From assembly GCA_037903355.1 (NCBI GenBank), contig JBAJFE010000037.1:682001-746000 (forward strand): a DNA stretch of 64,000 nucleotides. Reading direction: 5' to 3'. The DNA comes from Trichuris trichiura (Eukaryota > Nematoda > Enoplea > Trichinellida > Trichuridae). Both the position numbers and the translations under genes were made by a program. Below the pieces are notes generated by a model. That model was not told the origin of the DNA, did not search any database, and saw only the letters and a program-made list of their open reading frames with translations. This document shows, piece after piece, positions 36,669 to 48,840 of this stretch (position 1 is its first letter; every line of letters begins with the position of its first letter).

Positions 36669-39600
36669 TTAGCGAAGCAATAGGGAAACTTCCTCCTCAC
36701 TGGTTAGTGCGATGATATGTCGATCGTCGTCATCATACCTTTCGGCTATGAGTCGTCCCAATGATGCGTATGTGCCCTTTATCTGCGTCTGAATACGGTG
36801 CGCGTCGACTATCGCTTCTTTACCAATTAGAAAGGCTTACCTTTACGGGAGCAAATAAAATGTTTTCCGTTTCTTCGTTGGACAGGTAAAGGCTCATAAG
36901 ATGTCTCAATTCTGGAATTCTGATTTTCAGATTTTGATAGGCACGAATAACGATTTCGTTTAAAATTTTTGGTTCCGCAAACGGGTATGTCTTCAAGGAT
37001 TTTTCCATTTCGGTTCCTTGCAATGCCTGTTCGGCCTGAAACGGTAATTCGTAGAACAATGGGCGAACTGACATCTTACCTGCTCCAAAAAGATGGCGAG
37101 TTCACCGACGAAAAGTTTTACTGTTTGAGCAATGAAGTTTTGGCATGCCGTCTTCACTGTTATGTCCAATTCCCTTCGGCTGTCAATAACGTGTTGGGCC
37201 GTTTGCGTGGGCATCTGAAAGCAAAAGCAATGTACACGGTAGTCGTGCAAGTACACTACCTGCAACATGAATTGAAGAAACGCGTTGTTACCGCTTAAGG
37301 CGAACCATTGGGCCTTACGTTGCAATAGACCGACGGCGGAATCTGAAGCAACTGTCTCTTTGCCAAATTTGCTCCAGCTCGACTATGAATGCTTACCTTT
37401 GATTTTACCAAAGTCCACTGAAGGTTCGCTGAATACTTCGCACATTCGCGGGGCAATTTGGGCACGCAGAATGAGCAAATGTTTGATCAAAAAGAGACTA
37501 GAATTAGTTGGACCCTTCGAAGCTTCAATTCTGCGTTGGGCTTCCATCAGTGACTTCACGCACATATTCACGGCCTCGTAAGCGACGCCTTGAAAACTTG
37601 TGGCCTAAAATGGGAAAAACCTCAACCTAACAAGAGAACCTTCGTTAAAAAAAGGTCACTACGTCTAAACAACTGTTCAGTTTGGATAGACAAGCTACCG
37701 TACGCTGAACTGTGGGATACCAAAGTCCATGTACATCCGGTATTGTTCCGCCGGAACCTGTACGTGGTAAACTGGTGAACAGGTACGGTCAGTTGTCGGC
37801 ATACTTTGGGTTCCACCGGATTGCTCAACTTTGGCAATGGCCTATTTAGTGGAAAAGGTAAGTCATTACAAGAGGGACCATTTTCATTCGCAATTTACCT
37901 GTATCATTTCCAACTTTTCTGGATAGGCCAAGTCGCCAGTGCCAGGTTCATAATTTCCAATTTCATTCCTTGCGTATAGCTGAGCGCGGTAAAGCAGACG
38001 TTCCGTAATGTCGCCTAATATTTCTTCAAGAACAGTGGCAAGTCCTGCGTAGACGCCAACTTCCGATGCATAGCATCGTTCGCCGAGCACTTTTACTCGA
38101 AGCAATGCATTCAACTCTATCAACATTTCCAAATGTTGCACGTGTATTATCCGTGGTCGGATGGCATCGTAGAAGTATCTCGCCAATTTGGTTATGAAAG
38201 CGCTAAAAAAATACTGGCGTGCGAACAACGTCGTCACGAATGAAATGGTCTTACTCAAATGCGCGTTGACCAGCGAGAAAAAATTCACGCATTAAATTGT
38301 ATTCATCGTCGCACAAACGAAACAAGACGGAACATCCCGAACGAGTCTGTAAGTAAAACACTTTTAGCGTTTCTTTTTTGCACGAAAATTGACTCACTAA
38401 GGAACAACAACTTTTCGCGTGTGTACTTAACAACTGGCTAATAGTTGCCTCAAAGCTGGGTCGAACAAGCTCTTCTCTTTGACAAAAGTAATAATTATAG
38501 CACTCGTCCAACATAGCCGCGTACCTTCAAAGCATGAAATTTGTAATAATACAAAATACGTTCAACAAAGTAAAGCAATTTGCTAGTATTTCTTTAAAAG
38601 GCAATTATATTTTATGAATGAAAGTTACTCTGGGCACTTCTGCCTCTTTGGCTCGAATTCTTTCAAAACGGCCTGCACTTGACCTGCATTAGCAGCAAAC
38701 AGACAATAGAGCTGCGTGAAAGCATCAACGGAACCACTCTGAGCCTAAGAGCATAAAACGCTTTGTATATATTAACGTTTTGCTAAGCTATTTGTACCTT
38801 CGTTAAGACATCTTGAGTTGCAGAGGACAGCGACTTCACTACGTATGCCTTAACATGTTCCAACGCTTTGGACAGACATTGCTGATACTTTGACAAATAA
38901 AGAGAGGAGTCCTTGTACTGTGCCTTAAAACAAGCTTTCTTGAAGTTAATAGGTGTAAAGCAAACCTTACATGAGTAGTGAAGAAGCTTATTCCCTCTTC
39001 GATGGTTGAAATTGCGTGCATAAACGACTCGCTGGTAACGGAGAGCAGCGGAGAACTTAACTTCTGAAGAAAAATAGGCATTACGTGTGCACTAAAAAGT
39101 CAAAGGTTTACATGAGCCAACTGATCGTAAGCGTCGAAATAGGATAAACGTGATCGAATCTGTTCGGCAGAAGCTATCAAGTTGGCCTAAACGAGAACAA
39201 TAACCATCTAACAAAACAGTTATAAACTACCTCGTCGGCAGTGAGTTCGTTGCAAGCATCGTAAAGAGACGAAGTGCGAATTAACAGATCGCTGAACTTG
39301 CTTTTCAGATTGCGAAATAGCGACGAGGCTTTTTCAAGTTCTTGCAACGTTTGGTCGAGACCCTTTGTAAAGTCTAGCACGTAAGCTACTTCGGGCCTAC
39401 AAACAACAAATTAACAAAGAAATGCATAGCCTACAAAAAGACATGTACTGATCACTTCCGTCAATCGTTGATGTCTGCTCCTTGCGATAGAGATTACGAA
39501 ACAACTGCAATGAAAACCTCCGACGAATTCATGCCAAAGAAAGAAAGCGTTCGTTACTTCAGTTTGGGTGGCCAAAAGGCGTTCTGGTCTTGCAGGCGTC

Positions 39601-39750
39601 TTTTCCTTAGGCTCCTACAAACTACTACGAGCAAGAGAGGTGAACACAAAACGGACTTACTTCAATTCGTCGCCAGTACGCCTCCGCCAATTCCTTTAAT
39701 TCTTCTACTGCGGCTTGTTGGGCTTCGTTCAACTCAGCCGACGAAAACAT
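36669..39750 (-). CDS. COG3: Conserved oligomeric Golgi complex subunit 3
   Basis: A lobe A subunit of the COG tethering complex for retrograde intra-Golgi vesicle traffic (Sec34 family; cogc-3 in worms). It starts at 39748-39750 ([11 protein letters not shown]) and stops at 36669-36671 (EEEVSLLLR), with many small exons. Family-matching pieces in order are [110 protein letters not shown] and [19 protein letters not shown]. The N-terminal extension before the first coiled coil is shorter than in human COG3. Exon 1 is 39661-39750. I did not sum every internal exon, so small boundary errors are likely. Confidence 0.9.
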
Positions 39751-40363
39751 CAGAACTACAGACCACTGCTTAAGAAGTATTAAGCTAGACAAGGAACGTC
39801 CCCTCAGACATTTACGTCGTATTTTAAAATTACAGTGCCAATTACGTGTACTCAGGTACAGGTACAGTTAAAGATTTATCCCTTTTCTATAACTCCAAAA
39901 TTACAAATAGCTCTTTTAACTTGGAAATCCATGCTCTTTATTGCGTTCCACAATTTCAAGTTTATGTCATTCTATTTTTTTTCAAGATTTTACTTGCGTG
40001 GCATGGCGACTTAAGAGGCAGCGGGCGAAAACATTTTAAATTGTTGGCTAGCCGTTGATTCAATCGTTTCCGCGTCCCAGTCACTATAGAAAACCTATGC
40101 TTAAGCCCAAAACACAGAACATCTTCCCTCCTCGAGAACATAGACTAAATTTTTTTTTAAAAAGAACCGGTTATCCTTCAAAACTAGCCCCTAATGTTCC
40201 TCAAGGACAGCATGTTTGCCCAAATTAAGCTTCTAGCTACGTTTACCGTGTGCCAATGACAGTAAAGCCACTGCAGGGCTATATGAACCTGTGAATCGTT
40301 ATTCGATAGCTTTTAGCGCCTTATCTGTTCTCCTGCGTTTTTGAATTGTTTTATCAATGTGCA
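39751..40363. promoter_or_regulatory. Divergent promoter region of COG3 and HINFP
   Basis: A 613-nt interval between two diverging start codons, presumably a shared bidirectional promoter. I see no gene in it. No clear TATA box was identified for either side. Confidence 0.5.
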
Positions 40364-42081
40364 ATGAGCGGGCATTCGCTGAAATTGTGGGTTGCGACGT
40401 TTTGTAATAGCGATGGTCAGCAGTTGTTGTGTTTTCAATGTTGCATTCGTGATTGCGGCTTTTATTCTTTGAATAAAGCCGAATTGTTCGAGCATTTACG
40501 CCTGCATAGACCCCTGGACTTGGAAGGTACGTTACACTTGTCCTTTTCTTCTCTCCGTACCGACGTTGGTGTTGGTTTCAGCACGTTGCAGGTGCCCTGT
40601 TCACCATTGTGGTATGCTGTTCGACGGGGATGTGGCTTACTTCAACCATTTGTCCTATCACCAATACGAGATACGGTTGCAGTTTGAGGGTTTGCGTGTG
40701 TTGATCTCACAAAACAAAGGCTTGTCTCCGCTTCCGGAATGCCTTCGAATGCCCTATGCTGAAAGCGATAAGCGCTTCTACGACGGAACGACCCTGCGTT
40801 GTCTTTGGCTGGAATGCAACGTGAGCTAACTACTACGTCGCTTTTCTTTTACCTATTTTTCCTAGGAAACATTCGCTAATATTGAGGCGTATTTTGAGCA
40901 TGTTAAAGCTCACGGACATAAGCGACTATTTCACCCAAATTGCAAAGTGAATTGCCGGTGGAATGGTAGAATGCTTATTTGAAAATTTGTTTAGCACTCT
41001 CTTGACGTTTACAGGATGTAATTTCAAAGCAACTTCGCCTTACAACTTGCGCAGGCACTTGTGTAGTCACACAGGTGAAAAGTCATGCGCTTGTCCATAC
41101 TGCGGCATTTCGTTTGCAAACAACACGAAACTGCGTGATCATCTGCTTCGTCAAAAAGGTTTCTTTCTGAATAGAAATAATTTCCGTTCATCTTTTCTAA
41201 TGCGGTCATTTCAGCTGTATGCGAGTACAAATGTACATACTGTCAAAAATTGTTCGCCACTGAGAGACTGCTGCATGAGCACAGCCGTTCGCACGGTGAA
41301 TATTGTTTGTTTCGAACGATTGTTTGTTATTGTTAGCTTTTTTCCAGTTGACAATTATAATTGCCCCATGTGTCCAGTCTCTGTGCATTCACGACACAAT
41401 CTGCGCAGACATTTCATGTCGAAGCACCAGAAGATATTCTGTTTTTCCTGCTCGCTATGTTCATATCGGTAGTATGACTTTGCGGTTGTCTATTTTGTTA
41501 AGCAAGTTGTCTGTTCAGTTGCAAAACAAAGTTTGAACTGACTCAACATATGGACAGACACTTTTCGCAAAAGCCTTATTCGTGTGATTTTTGTCCGAAA
41601 AAATTTAAAAGGCGGTACACGTGCATGGTGCACACACGTACTGTTCATAACGTATGGTTTTCATTATCAGCCGTATGTTGTTGCAATAATTCATATTTAG
41701 AAAACGAAACTATACGATTGTCACGTTTGTGGCTATCGCTTTGACAAAGGTATACAGTTGACCGCTCACCTTCAAAGTGCTCATGGCATGGCCAGGTCGA
41801 ACAAACTTAGGAGAGTTCGGTATGCAAGCACGTTTATGTTGATTTTCATTCCGTAATGCAAGTATTTTTTAGGTATAAATTATGCAGTGATGGTTTTTAT
41901 CGTTTAGTTGGCTCGCGCATGTCAAGTTTGAAAATGACTACGCCATCAGTGGAACACATTCAGCGCGAAATAGCTAATATTATGCCAACAGAAGTTTGCC
42001 AAGCTTTCACCTGTGACAACGAAGTGAGAGAACAACTTGAGGGTTTAATCTGTTTTGTTTTTCATTTATTTTTAGGTATGA
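40364..42081 (+). CDS. HINFP: HINFP-like C2H2 zinc-finger transcription factor (histone H4 factor)
   Basis: HINFP/MIZF binds histone H4 promoters at the G1/S transition. The reading is split into short exons with GT-AG introns, and its finger order matches HINFP. It includes CFQCCIRDCGFYSLNKAELF, CPVHHCGMLFDGDVAYFNHL, CLWLECNETFANIEAYFEHV, CACPYCGISFANNTKLRDHL, CTYCQKLFATERLLHEH, CPMCPVSVHSRHNLRRH, CDFCPKKFKRRYTCMVH and CHVCGYRFDKG. After the fingers comes the HINFP-specific tail RYKLCSDGFYRLVGSRMSS. The start chosen is the ATG at 40364 (MSGHSLKLW). The last intron ends at 42075 and leaves a short tail with the stop at 42079-42081, so the protein is shorter after the fingers than human HINFP. 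An undetected extra 3' exon is possible. Confidence 0.87.
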
Positions 42082-42498
42082 TCGTAAACTGCCGAACTTT
42101 CCTTTCCTTTGAGCATGGTTAGTCTTGCATAAGGTTGTGTTAAACAAGCGCGGATGCGCGTTTTACCTATAGTTTTTTGTTAAGGCTGAAAAGTGAACCT
42201 TTTCAGTAGAAGTAAATGAACTTAATCCAGTTGTGTTTAGCAATAGCGAGCGAGGAGCCACTCGCATGTATTTGGCCTAGGTGAAATGCGCCGAATTCTT
42301 GCCAATTTTTCCTTTTCCTCTTTTTGTTAAAACGAATGAGTATTTGAAGTTTCCGCGCAACTTTCAATTCTCGTGCTGAAACAGCAATTTGAAAGAGTTT
42401 AGGTTTCATGATTGATCCAACTGTAAAATCTCCGCCAAAAGTAGTTTCCATTAGCATGTAGATGCTTCGCTCCGCTGACGAAGCTCCAAGTACATAAT
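42082..42498. other. HINFP 3' flank
   Basis: About 400 nt between the HINFP stop and the tRNA-like gene. No coding potential was recognised. Confidence 0.5.
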
Positions 42499-42571
42499 GT
42501 CTTTGTAGTGTAGTGGTTATCATGTCTGCCTTATACGCAGGAGATCCCTGGTTCAGTCCCAGGCAAAGACA
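42499..42571 (+). tRNA. tRNA-like gene with valine-type body and UAU (Ile) anticodon
   Basis: A 73-nt cloverleaf without intron. The acceptor stem is a perfect 7 bp (GTCTTTG with CAAAGAC, discriminator A). The D-arm TAGTGTAGTGGTTATCA is typical of metazoan tRNA-Val and contains an A box. The anticodon stem TCTGC/GCAGG has one T-G pair, the loop CTTATAC puts TAT at 42532-42534, and the T-stem CCTGG/CCAGG is a perfect 5 bp. Pol III termination is likely at TTTT, 42579-42582. tRNA-Val(UAC) would have CTTACAC, so a single C-to-T change at position 36 would convert it to the isoleucine AUA anticodon. The T-loop TTCAGTC has G in place of the nearly universal A58 and the B box is imperfect, so it may be a decaying copy. 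Confidence 0.8.
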
Positions 42572-43026
42572 GCTTGAGTTTTCTCTACTGAACTTCTATG
42601 AAGGAATTTGTAGTCTCAATTTTCTTGTTGAAAAACGCGTAGAATTTCTTGGGTCAGTTAAGATTCTGAAACTGTTTTGTATTCCGTTGCCGCCTGTGCA
42701 GGGTAATCTGCTTTGTGCAAAGCGTATCAATATTAACAGTACGTGTAGAATGAGCCGGAAACACGTCTTGGACACCCTTTAAGTGCCAGAGCGCGCAAGT
42801 CGGCGTAATTTTCCTTCTTCATTGCTTTATAATATTCGAAACGTAAAATGAATGGAATCATTATTTAAACTTCTTCCAACATAGTAACCAAAAGTTGTTG
42901 TTTGTGCGACTGACTAAACATTGTTAAGTTTTTATTTATCCTTTTTTTGGGCTCTTGTTGCTCTTTGTATTTGATTGAAAGGTTTTCGTTTCATTTTAGA
43001 CATTTCCAAGCGTTCTTTGCATTACA

Positions 43027-43174
43027 GATAGATTCGGTTGTGTCACATGTCGTTGACTATCTGCATTTGTTTAATTTTGAAGATTGTATGGTCAATGTGG
43101 TTGACTGGTTCCGCTTGTTGATCTTCAATCTGTCGTCAGAAAAAGTGCAGTCCATTTTTGATCCGATGCGCGAA
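43027..43174 (+). CDS. Unassigned coding exon, LisH-like
   Basis: Not identified. An acceptor (TTGCATTACAG) precedes an open stretch reading IDSVVSHVVDYLHLFNFEDC followed by MVNVVDWFRLLIFNLSSEKV, and a donor (AAG|GTAAAC) ends it. The alternation of aliphatic and acidic residues resembles a LisH dimerisation motif (compare the start of ARMC9-type proteins), but that is only a visual impression. The partner exons are not clear; a possible downstream piece begins near 43501. No neighbouring gene is in a fitting phase, so it may belong to a small gene between HINFP and the Lys/Ser-rich gene. Confidence 0.35.
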
Positions 43175-46100
43175 GGTAAACATACAAGTTTCATACGAGG
43201 GATTGAACAAGTTGATCCATGCGTAGTTCATTTTCTGGTTCTTTAATCCATTGTTACGGTGAAGTTGCTCCTTTTAAAGGACTAGCCTCTGCGATAAGCT
43301 GTCTTATTAGCTACATAATGTATTGCAGTGACAAGGTGGCATCTGCTGTTGGTTTAACGTTTAAAACTGTGTGCTGTCTGAAACCGACGCGAGTTTATAC
43401 CAACTAATTCCTAAAATTACGTTGTCGTGTTCCAGTGGTGTTGTTTGTTGCAAGCAGATATAAATAATTGCAACGTTAGGCACTCTGTAACTTCAAAAGT
43501 TGATGTTGGGTCAAAATTTTGCTACCCTGAAAGTGCGCTCAACGTTTAACCCTCAGCAAATGTGTAGCGATGGTTCGGTTGCGGTCACTCGGGATAGGCA
43601 GCCTAAGGTGGATGAGGGTTTAAAATGTGCGCATTGTTTCCAATTTTCCCTTGCTTTAAACTTGATAGCACTTTGCCGTGCACCTTTTATGTAGTAATCA
43701 AACATTTAAAAAATTCCTAAATTTCCATCAGAAACTAAACAGGAAAAACTGGTTTTTGTTTTATACATAACGTCCACGCTTCGCAATGCTCGTATGCAGT
43801 AAGCGATTGGAGTAAATGTATGAGCAAATGCTGACCAGTAAATCGTATTGCTTGCGATTGGGCCCTTAAAAAACTAAAATAGAAATAAGCAAAAATTGTT
43901 CTTTCCTATCGAAAAACTTGTGATTCGACCCAGCGAAGCATGTAAGAGTTACTGTAAGGATTGCATTAATAATGCGCAGGTACTTATTTATAGTACATTT
44001 ACGGCTGTGCCTTCTCGTGGGAAATCTAATCGTAGAAACATTTCTGTTTCTTCAAACACATCTTGTTCTGTTGTGTATGCGCGCAGTAAGTTATTAATGC
44101 TCTCTGATTAGTATAATTTGCAAAAAATTTGGAACTTCTGACTTTGTAGGTTGGCACTATTGAACTTCTCGTAACATTATTTCTGCTTGCTTAAATGGAA
44201 TGTGTTTGTGTTTCATGATTGTCTACACCTTCATTCACGCTAATCGATTCCAAAAGGTAAGGAAACCGTTGTCCTTCTCGATTTAACAAATAACCACGCG
44301 ACAAAAGGGCTTTGTTGTTTCTATTCTGACGTTAGTTCGCCATTCATCTACTTCTGGTGGTTCGTTGCTTACAATTTTCAGCCGTTACTTGTTCAAGTCA
44401 CCCATTTTATCGCTCTGTAAGATAGAAATGACTGAACTTTTTTGCCGCTACTTTGCAACTTAAAGGATATCTACGTACAAGCAGCAAGGGATAAGCCTCC
44501 CATAAATACCGGTTCGGTTGCGCAAAAAGGACAAATCAAATATCTCTTCGCCTCGATTTTCTGCTGATCTGTTTTGTTTTTCATGCGTATATATGGAAAT
44601 ATTTGCAATAATTGAAAACTCAGATGCGAACTACTGGAACCTTGCACTTCACGGAGATGAAGTCGTGCTACTAAATGACAAATGAGCGGAAGACAAAATA
44701 TGATTGTTAGATCCTGCACACATTTAATGTGTACTGGCGAGGTGCGTATGATGCTTTTCTTTGTGGTTTAAAAGCGTAGGCGAGCGAAATTAGGGCGAAG
44801 GATGCTTCACTTTTAATTCTTAATAATTATAAATAATTCATTTTTCCAAATTACCGCCATTTTGATTGTCACTTTCCGCCGTTTAGACTTGCATTGTACG
44901 ATTTGCGTTTCGCCGAAACTGCATGCATGCGTTGCTTGAGCTAGCTGTTTCACCTGCGTTTAGAATTTACGGACAAAAAAGTTTAATTACGGTTTCTTTT
45001 ATTTTACAGAGTGAAGACAGTAAGTATTTTAACCATCGTGCCCAGTGAAGGCAAACGCTGAAGGTAGCTGAAAGGTAAAACTTTGTTTTTGTCGTTTCCT
45101 TCGTACGCCTCAGCTCACTGAATTTCTCTTTAGGAGAGTTTTCAACGGTATAAATTGTTTATGTTAAATATGCTTTATCTGGTTACAACAGTTATTAAAT
45201 GTTCGATGAAGTATGCTTTTCAATAAGACTTCGTATGCCGTAGTCCCAATTACACCCCAGTTACTAGTTACAGATTGTTTTAATATTAAGATAATGGGTC
45301 GGATGGTGGTAATGCGTATTATTAAATCTTCAAGCAGTTCGTTCTATAAGGAAAAGCGGGTATATATCAGTTTTCAAAATTAAATAGGTTTTTGAAGAAT
45401 GGTCCCACAACTGCAAATGTATGTCTTCCTATCTTTTTCAATCTTCAGGTAGGTTGAAGTAAGAAAGAACAAATACGCTGAGGATAATATCTTGTAAACT
45501 AGAAGAGCTATTCTAATCGCCAGTGGGTAAGGCTTAATACACATAGAATTTCTTTGTTTTAATAGTTGTTTAACCGACTAGCACGCAATATAACTTTCTG
45601 TAACTTTTACGACATGGCTGGATAAAGTAATCGTTTCCCTATCTTTGCCAATAAGGAAGTGGGAATACGGCTCCCGCGTAGTGTTCATTACGCTTGAAGA
45701 ACATTTCCTTCGGCATGCAACAAGTCTTTCCTCGCTGAAAAATTTTCCACTTTATTATTTTTACTTTATAATGCCTTACTGAGTGACCACACTTCTGTGT
45801 TGCATGGAAAAAAGGGTAGCATACAGGCTCACTTTATCTGTTATTTTTCTCCTCTTTCACACTACTGCGAACTTGTGTTGCTTCATTGTTTAATAGATCT
45901 CAGACGTTCAAAGAAGCCGTATTAGAACAATTGTAAAGCTTGCATAGTTTGATCTGATTAGTCTCCCTTCATAACTCGTCGTTGCATTCATGCTTTTAAA
46001 TGTGGCCAGATTGGCATGTTATATTGTATGATTATCCTGTTGTTATATTTGAATCTGTTAAAAATTCCGTTGCATATCCTGCGCTATCTTGTGATAGCGT

Positions 46101-46512
46101 TACGAATTGATGCCGCTCGTGCGTGAATTAAGTACTTGGTCAAGTCGTGTGAAGGAATGCAGGGCCTGTTGTTGTGTCTCTTGAGAACTGTTAGCGTTTG
46201 TGCACTGATGAGAATTCACTCTGTTTTAGCAACGGCAAATATTATCCGTATCTCTTGCCTGCTCCTTCCTATCAAAAGCGGTCGTTATTTCACTTGTAAT
46301 AGTTTTTTTTGCCAACTTTATCGGTCAATATGACGGCCACAATGTCAGGCATTTACTTGTGCGCTTTTGCAGTATAAGGTTTTTTATCTTGCTTAAGCAC
46401 TCGTTGTTTTGTTGGTTACATTCGCCAAGTTAAGATGTGCACATTCATTGCTCCTGACGCTGCGTAACCTTAACTAAATGCCGTATGAATAGTCATCTAA
46501 ACAGTGCATAAA

Positions 46513-46746
46513 TTATTTTTTTAGATGATCGTTGAATTGATTCACGAACTTATTGTGTTCTTGTTCCCAAAGGACTGTTTTGAGGAACTGCTTCTGAAGT
46601 TCAACATATTTAACAGTAAGTTCAATTTGCATTACTGCTTGTAGATCAAGATAAATGATGATTTGAGGAGAATGCGTCCGCATGGTTGCCAGTCGATTTA
46701 TCGGTGTCTGCATTGTTCTAGGTGCATCTATGGGTAAGCATTTCAT
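46513..46746 (-). CDS. Small uncharacterised ORF
   Basis: A 77-codon frame from the ATG at 46746 (MKCLPIDAPRTM) to the stop at 46513, predicted helical with an amphipathic end (VELQKQFLKTVLWEQEHNKF). Amino-acid use looks protein-like, but I recognise no family and see no flanking exons. It could be the last exon of an unseen gene or chance. Confidence 0.22.
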   Translation of the reverse strand: MKCLPIDAPRTMQTPINRLATMRTHSPQIIIYLDLQAVMQIELTVKYVELQKQFLKTVLWEQEHNKFVNQFNDHLKK

Positions 46747-47419
46747 GTTAAATTTCAAAAGACGGAGTGTCTTTTAGTTCATGTTAAATTCAAGTAAATG
46801 CAATGCTTAACGTTCTTCTCTGGCTCCTTTGTACTTGTTTTTTTGACGTGAACTTACTGTGCGATAATCAAGTAATTTAATAAAGTGCATTAGAAATTCT
46901 GAGATAACAGCATTTCTCCTTCAAATTGTAATTCCTTCATTAGAAATTATTAATAAAATTGTAATACGTAACGAACTTCTTTCGAGAAAACTGCAACTGC
47001 AAAGCTAAGAAGAGGGTTTATCAACTCTAAGGGAGCGGACTATCTAAACTGAATATACCAATGGCAATTTACTGAAAGGTAAATAGTCGGTTGGAACTGC
47101 GCTTCTCTAATGGCTTTCGACGTTTTCTTGCATTTAAAGTATTGTCGACTCGAACGCTTAAAGCTTGAATGAAATAAATTTTGTATCCTGCCCTTAATTT
47201 AATTTTATGCAGCGTTCGTCCAGCTAATGGTGTAAGCTTATTTTTCTAATGCTGACTTTGATGTTTTTCAACATTCTCTAGTGCCTTTGCAATCCCTACC
47301 AGGTCGATGCTTAGTTCTTTTCTGTTGACCAGATTATAGCTTTGGATTTCTTTAATCTATTACGTATACAATTGTATGCTGTATACCTAGGTATGAAACC
47401 GTTTTCTTTACTTGTTATA

Positions 47420-48238
47420 TTATTTTTTCGGTTGCCTTTTTGTTTCCGGAGATGTCTTGTCGTCATCTTCATCTGTTTCTTCATCTGGATCTGGAAGACA
47501 GCTCTGAGTTGCGACTGATTCGGTTGGTTCCTCGGTTTCGGTCGTTTTACTCAAAACTCTCTTTGTTCCAGAGCTCATTCTTTCCCCTGCGAAAACCTCT
47601 CGTTCAGACTTCGTAACGTCAATTCTTAGTGAGCGTTTTTTCTCCTTTGACTTCTTCTTTTTAAGGTTCGATGATGTACTATGAGCTTTTTTGGTCTTCT
47701 TCATTGTGCTTGTTTCCATATCCCACGCTTTAGGTGTTAGCGTAGCTGAGAAACCAGGCATTGGAACATCCTCGTCATCGAAAAGTTTCTTAGGTTTACT
47801 TCTGCCCTTCAGTCTTTCGCTGAACTTGCTCGCTTTCATTTTCATCATGTTTTGAAAAGCCAACATTGCACTTCTCATTTTTCCCTTTGTCGACCTGCCT
47901 TTTCTGGTAGCAGCTTTGCGATCTTCCTTAGTTCTTATCGACTGCTGGCTGGAAAAGTATGGTCCGCTTTCCGTTGTAGCCGTTTTTAGATGCATAGAAC
48001 GAACCGAAGCTGTTGCAGTTGGTTTTTCATCAAACGATGAAGATGGGGAGTGAATGAGCCCTGTTCCTTTTGAATTTGTTGAGGGAGAGCTAGATCTCTC
48101 GCTTCTTTTACCATCCGAAGTTGTGCTTGACACTGACGGTGGATTCGATCTTCCCGGCTTTTGCTTTCTCGTTTGCTTTGACGGAGTGCTTCCCTTCCCC
48201 TTCCCGCTTTTCATTTTTCCACTTTTTGCCTTTTTCAT
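47420..48238 (-). CDS. Lys/Ser-rich basic protein, intronless
   Basis: Not recognised. A 272-residue intronless frame starting MKKAKSGKMKSGKGKGS. It is extremely rich in Lys, Ser and Thr with scattered acidic patches and ends in an acidic run (DPDEETDEDDDK) before a basic tail. There are several basic clusters (KKKKSKEKKR; RKAATRKGR) like nuclear localisation or nucleic-acid binding segments. The middle part (MRSAMLAFQNMMKMKASKF) is the only region likely to fold as a helix. The sequence looks intrinsically disordered. A nuclear or chromatin-associated protein, or a nematode germline/sperm basic protein, are both guesses. Its length in a DNA context full of stops argues that it is real. It diverges from MPDU1. 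Confidence 0.7.
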   Translation of the reverse strand: MKKAKSGKMKSGKGKGSTPSKQTRKQKPGRSNPPSVSSTTSDGKRSERSSSPSTNSKGTGLIHSPSSSFDEKPTATASVRSMHLKTATTESGPYFSSQQSIRTKEDRKAATRKGRSTKGKMRSAMLAFQNMMKMKASKFSERLKGRSKPKKLFDDEDVPMPGFSATLTPKAWDMETSTMKKTKKAHSTSSNLKKKKSKEKKRSLRIDVTKSEREVFAGERMSSGTKRVLSKTTETEEPTESVATQSCLPDPDEETDEDDDKTSPETKRQPKK

Positions 48239-48840
48239 TGTAATTGTTGCACAACATAATGCGAGAAATTTATAGCCTATTTTCAACTCATTCAATGGTT
48301 TGCAAAGGCAGCTGGTTTAAAGTTATTTGCTAGTTTTATGAGTGACCGTAGGCAAGTTATCTTTCATTTTTAAAGTTGCCGCTTGAAACTTGTTTTCAAC
48401 GGAAATATTTTTAGTCACGTATCCCACGCTATCACTTAATCCTCGTTTCATAAAGGTCTGTGAATGCAGGTTGTTGTCCTACGATGAGACGGACAGTTAT
48501 CTTGCAAACATATTTTATTTATCCATTTCCATAAAGTTTGCTTCCATCAGGTGCTATCGTAATGCTGTCTGGTTTTTATATTTTAAGTTTCGTAACGACC
48601 GATATTTCTTTATGTATACTTTTCACGCGAAATCAGCACGCTAAATTGTCATGAGAGTCTTGTTTATTTGGGCAACTTTTGGGGCGTTAGTTCGAAGCCT
48701 AATATTATTATCTCGTTCAAATGCACAGTTGATCAACGTCTCTTTAAGCTGTCGCCTGTTAAACCTAATTGTCATTATGCTCTAATGGTAACCTTTGTCG
48801 TTTCTTTAAATTTTGCATTTGAGAGAATAGTCATTTGCGC

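Larger units (their letters stand above)
42572..47419. other. Long stretch with no confident gene
   Basis: AT-rich DNA of about 4.8 kb. It holds one convincing-looking but unassigned exon (43027-43174) and a small open frame at 46513-46746. Elsewhere I see only short open frames with no family resemblance. Confidence 0.5.
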
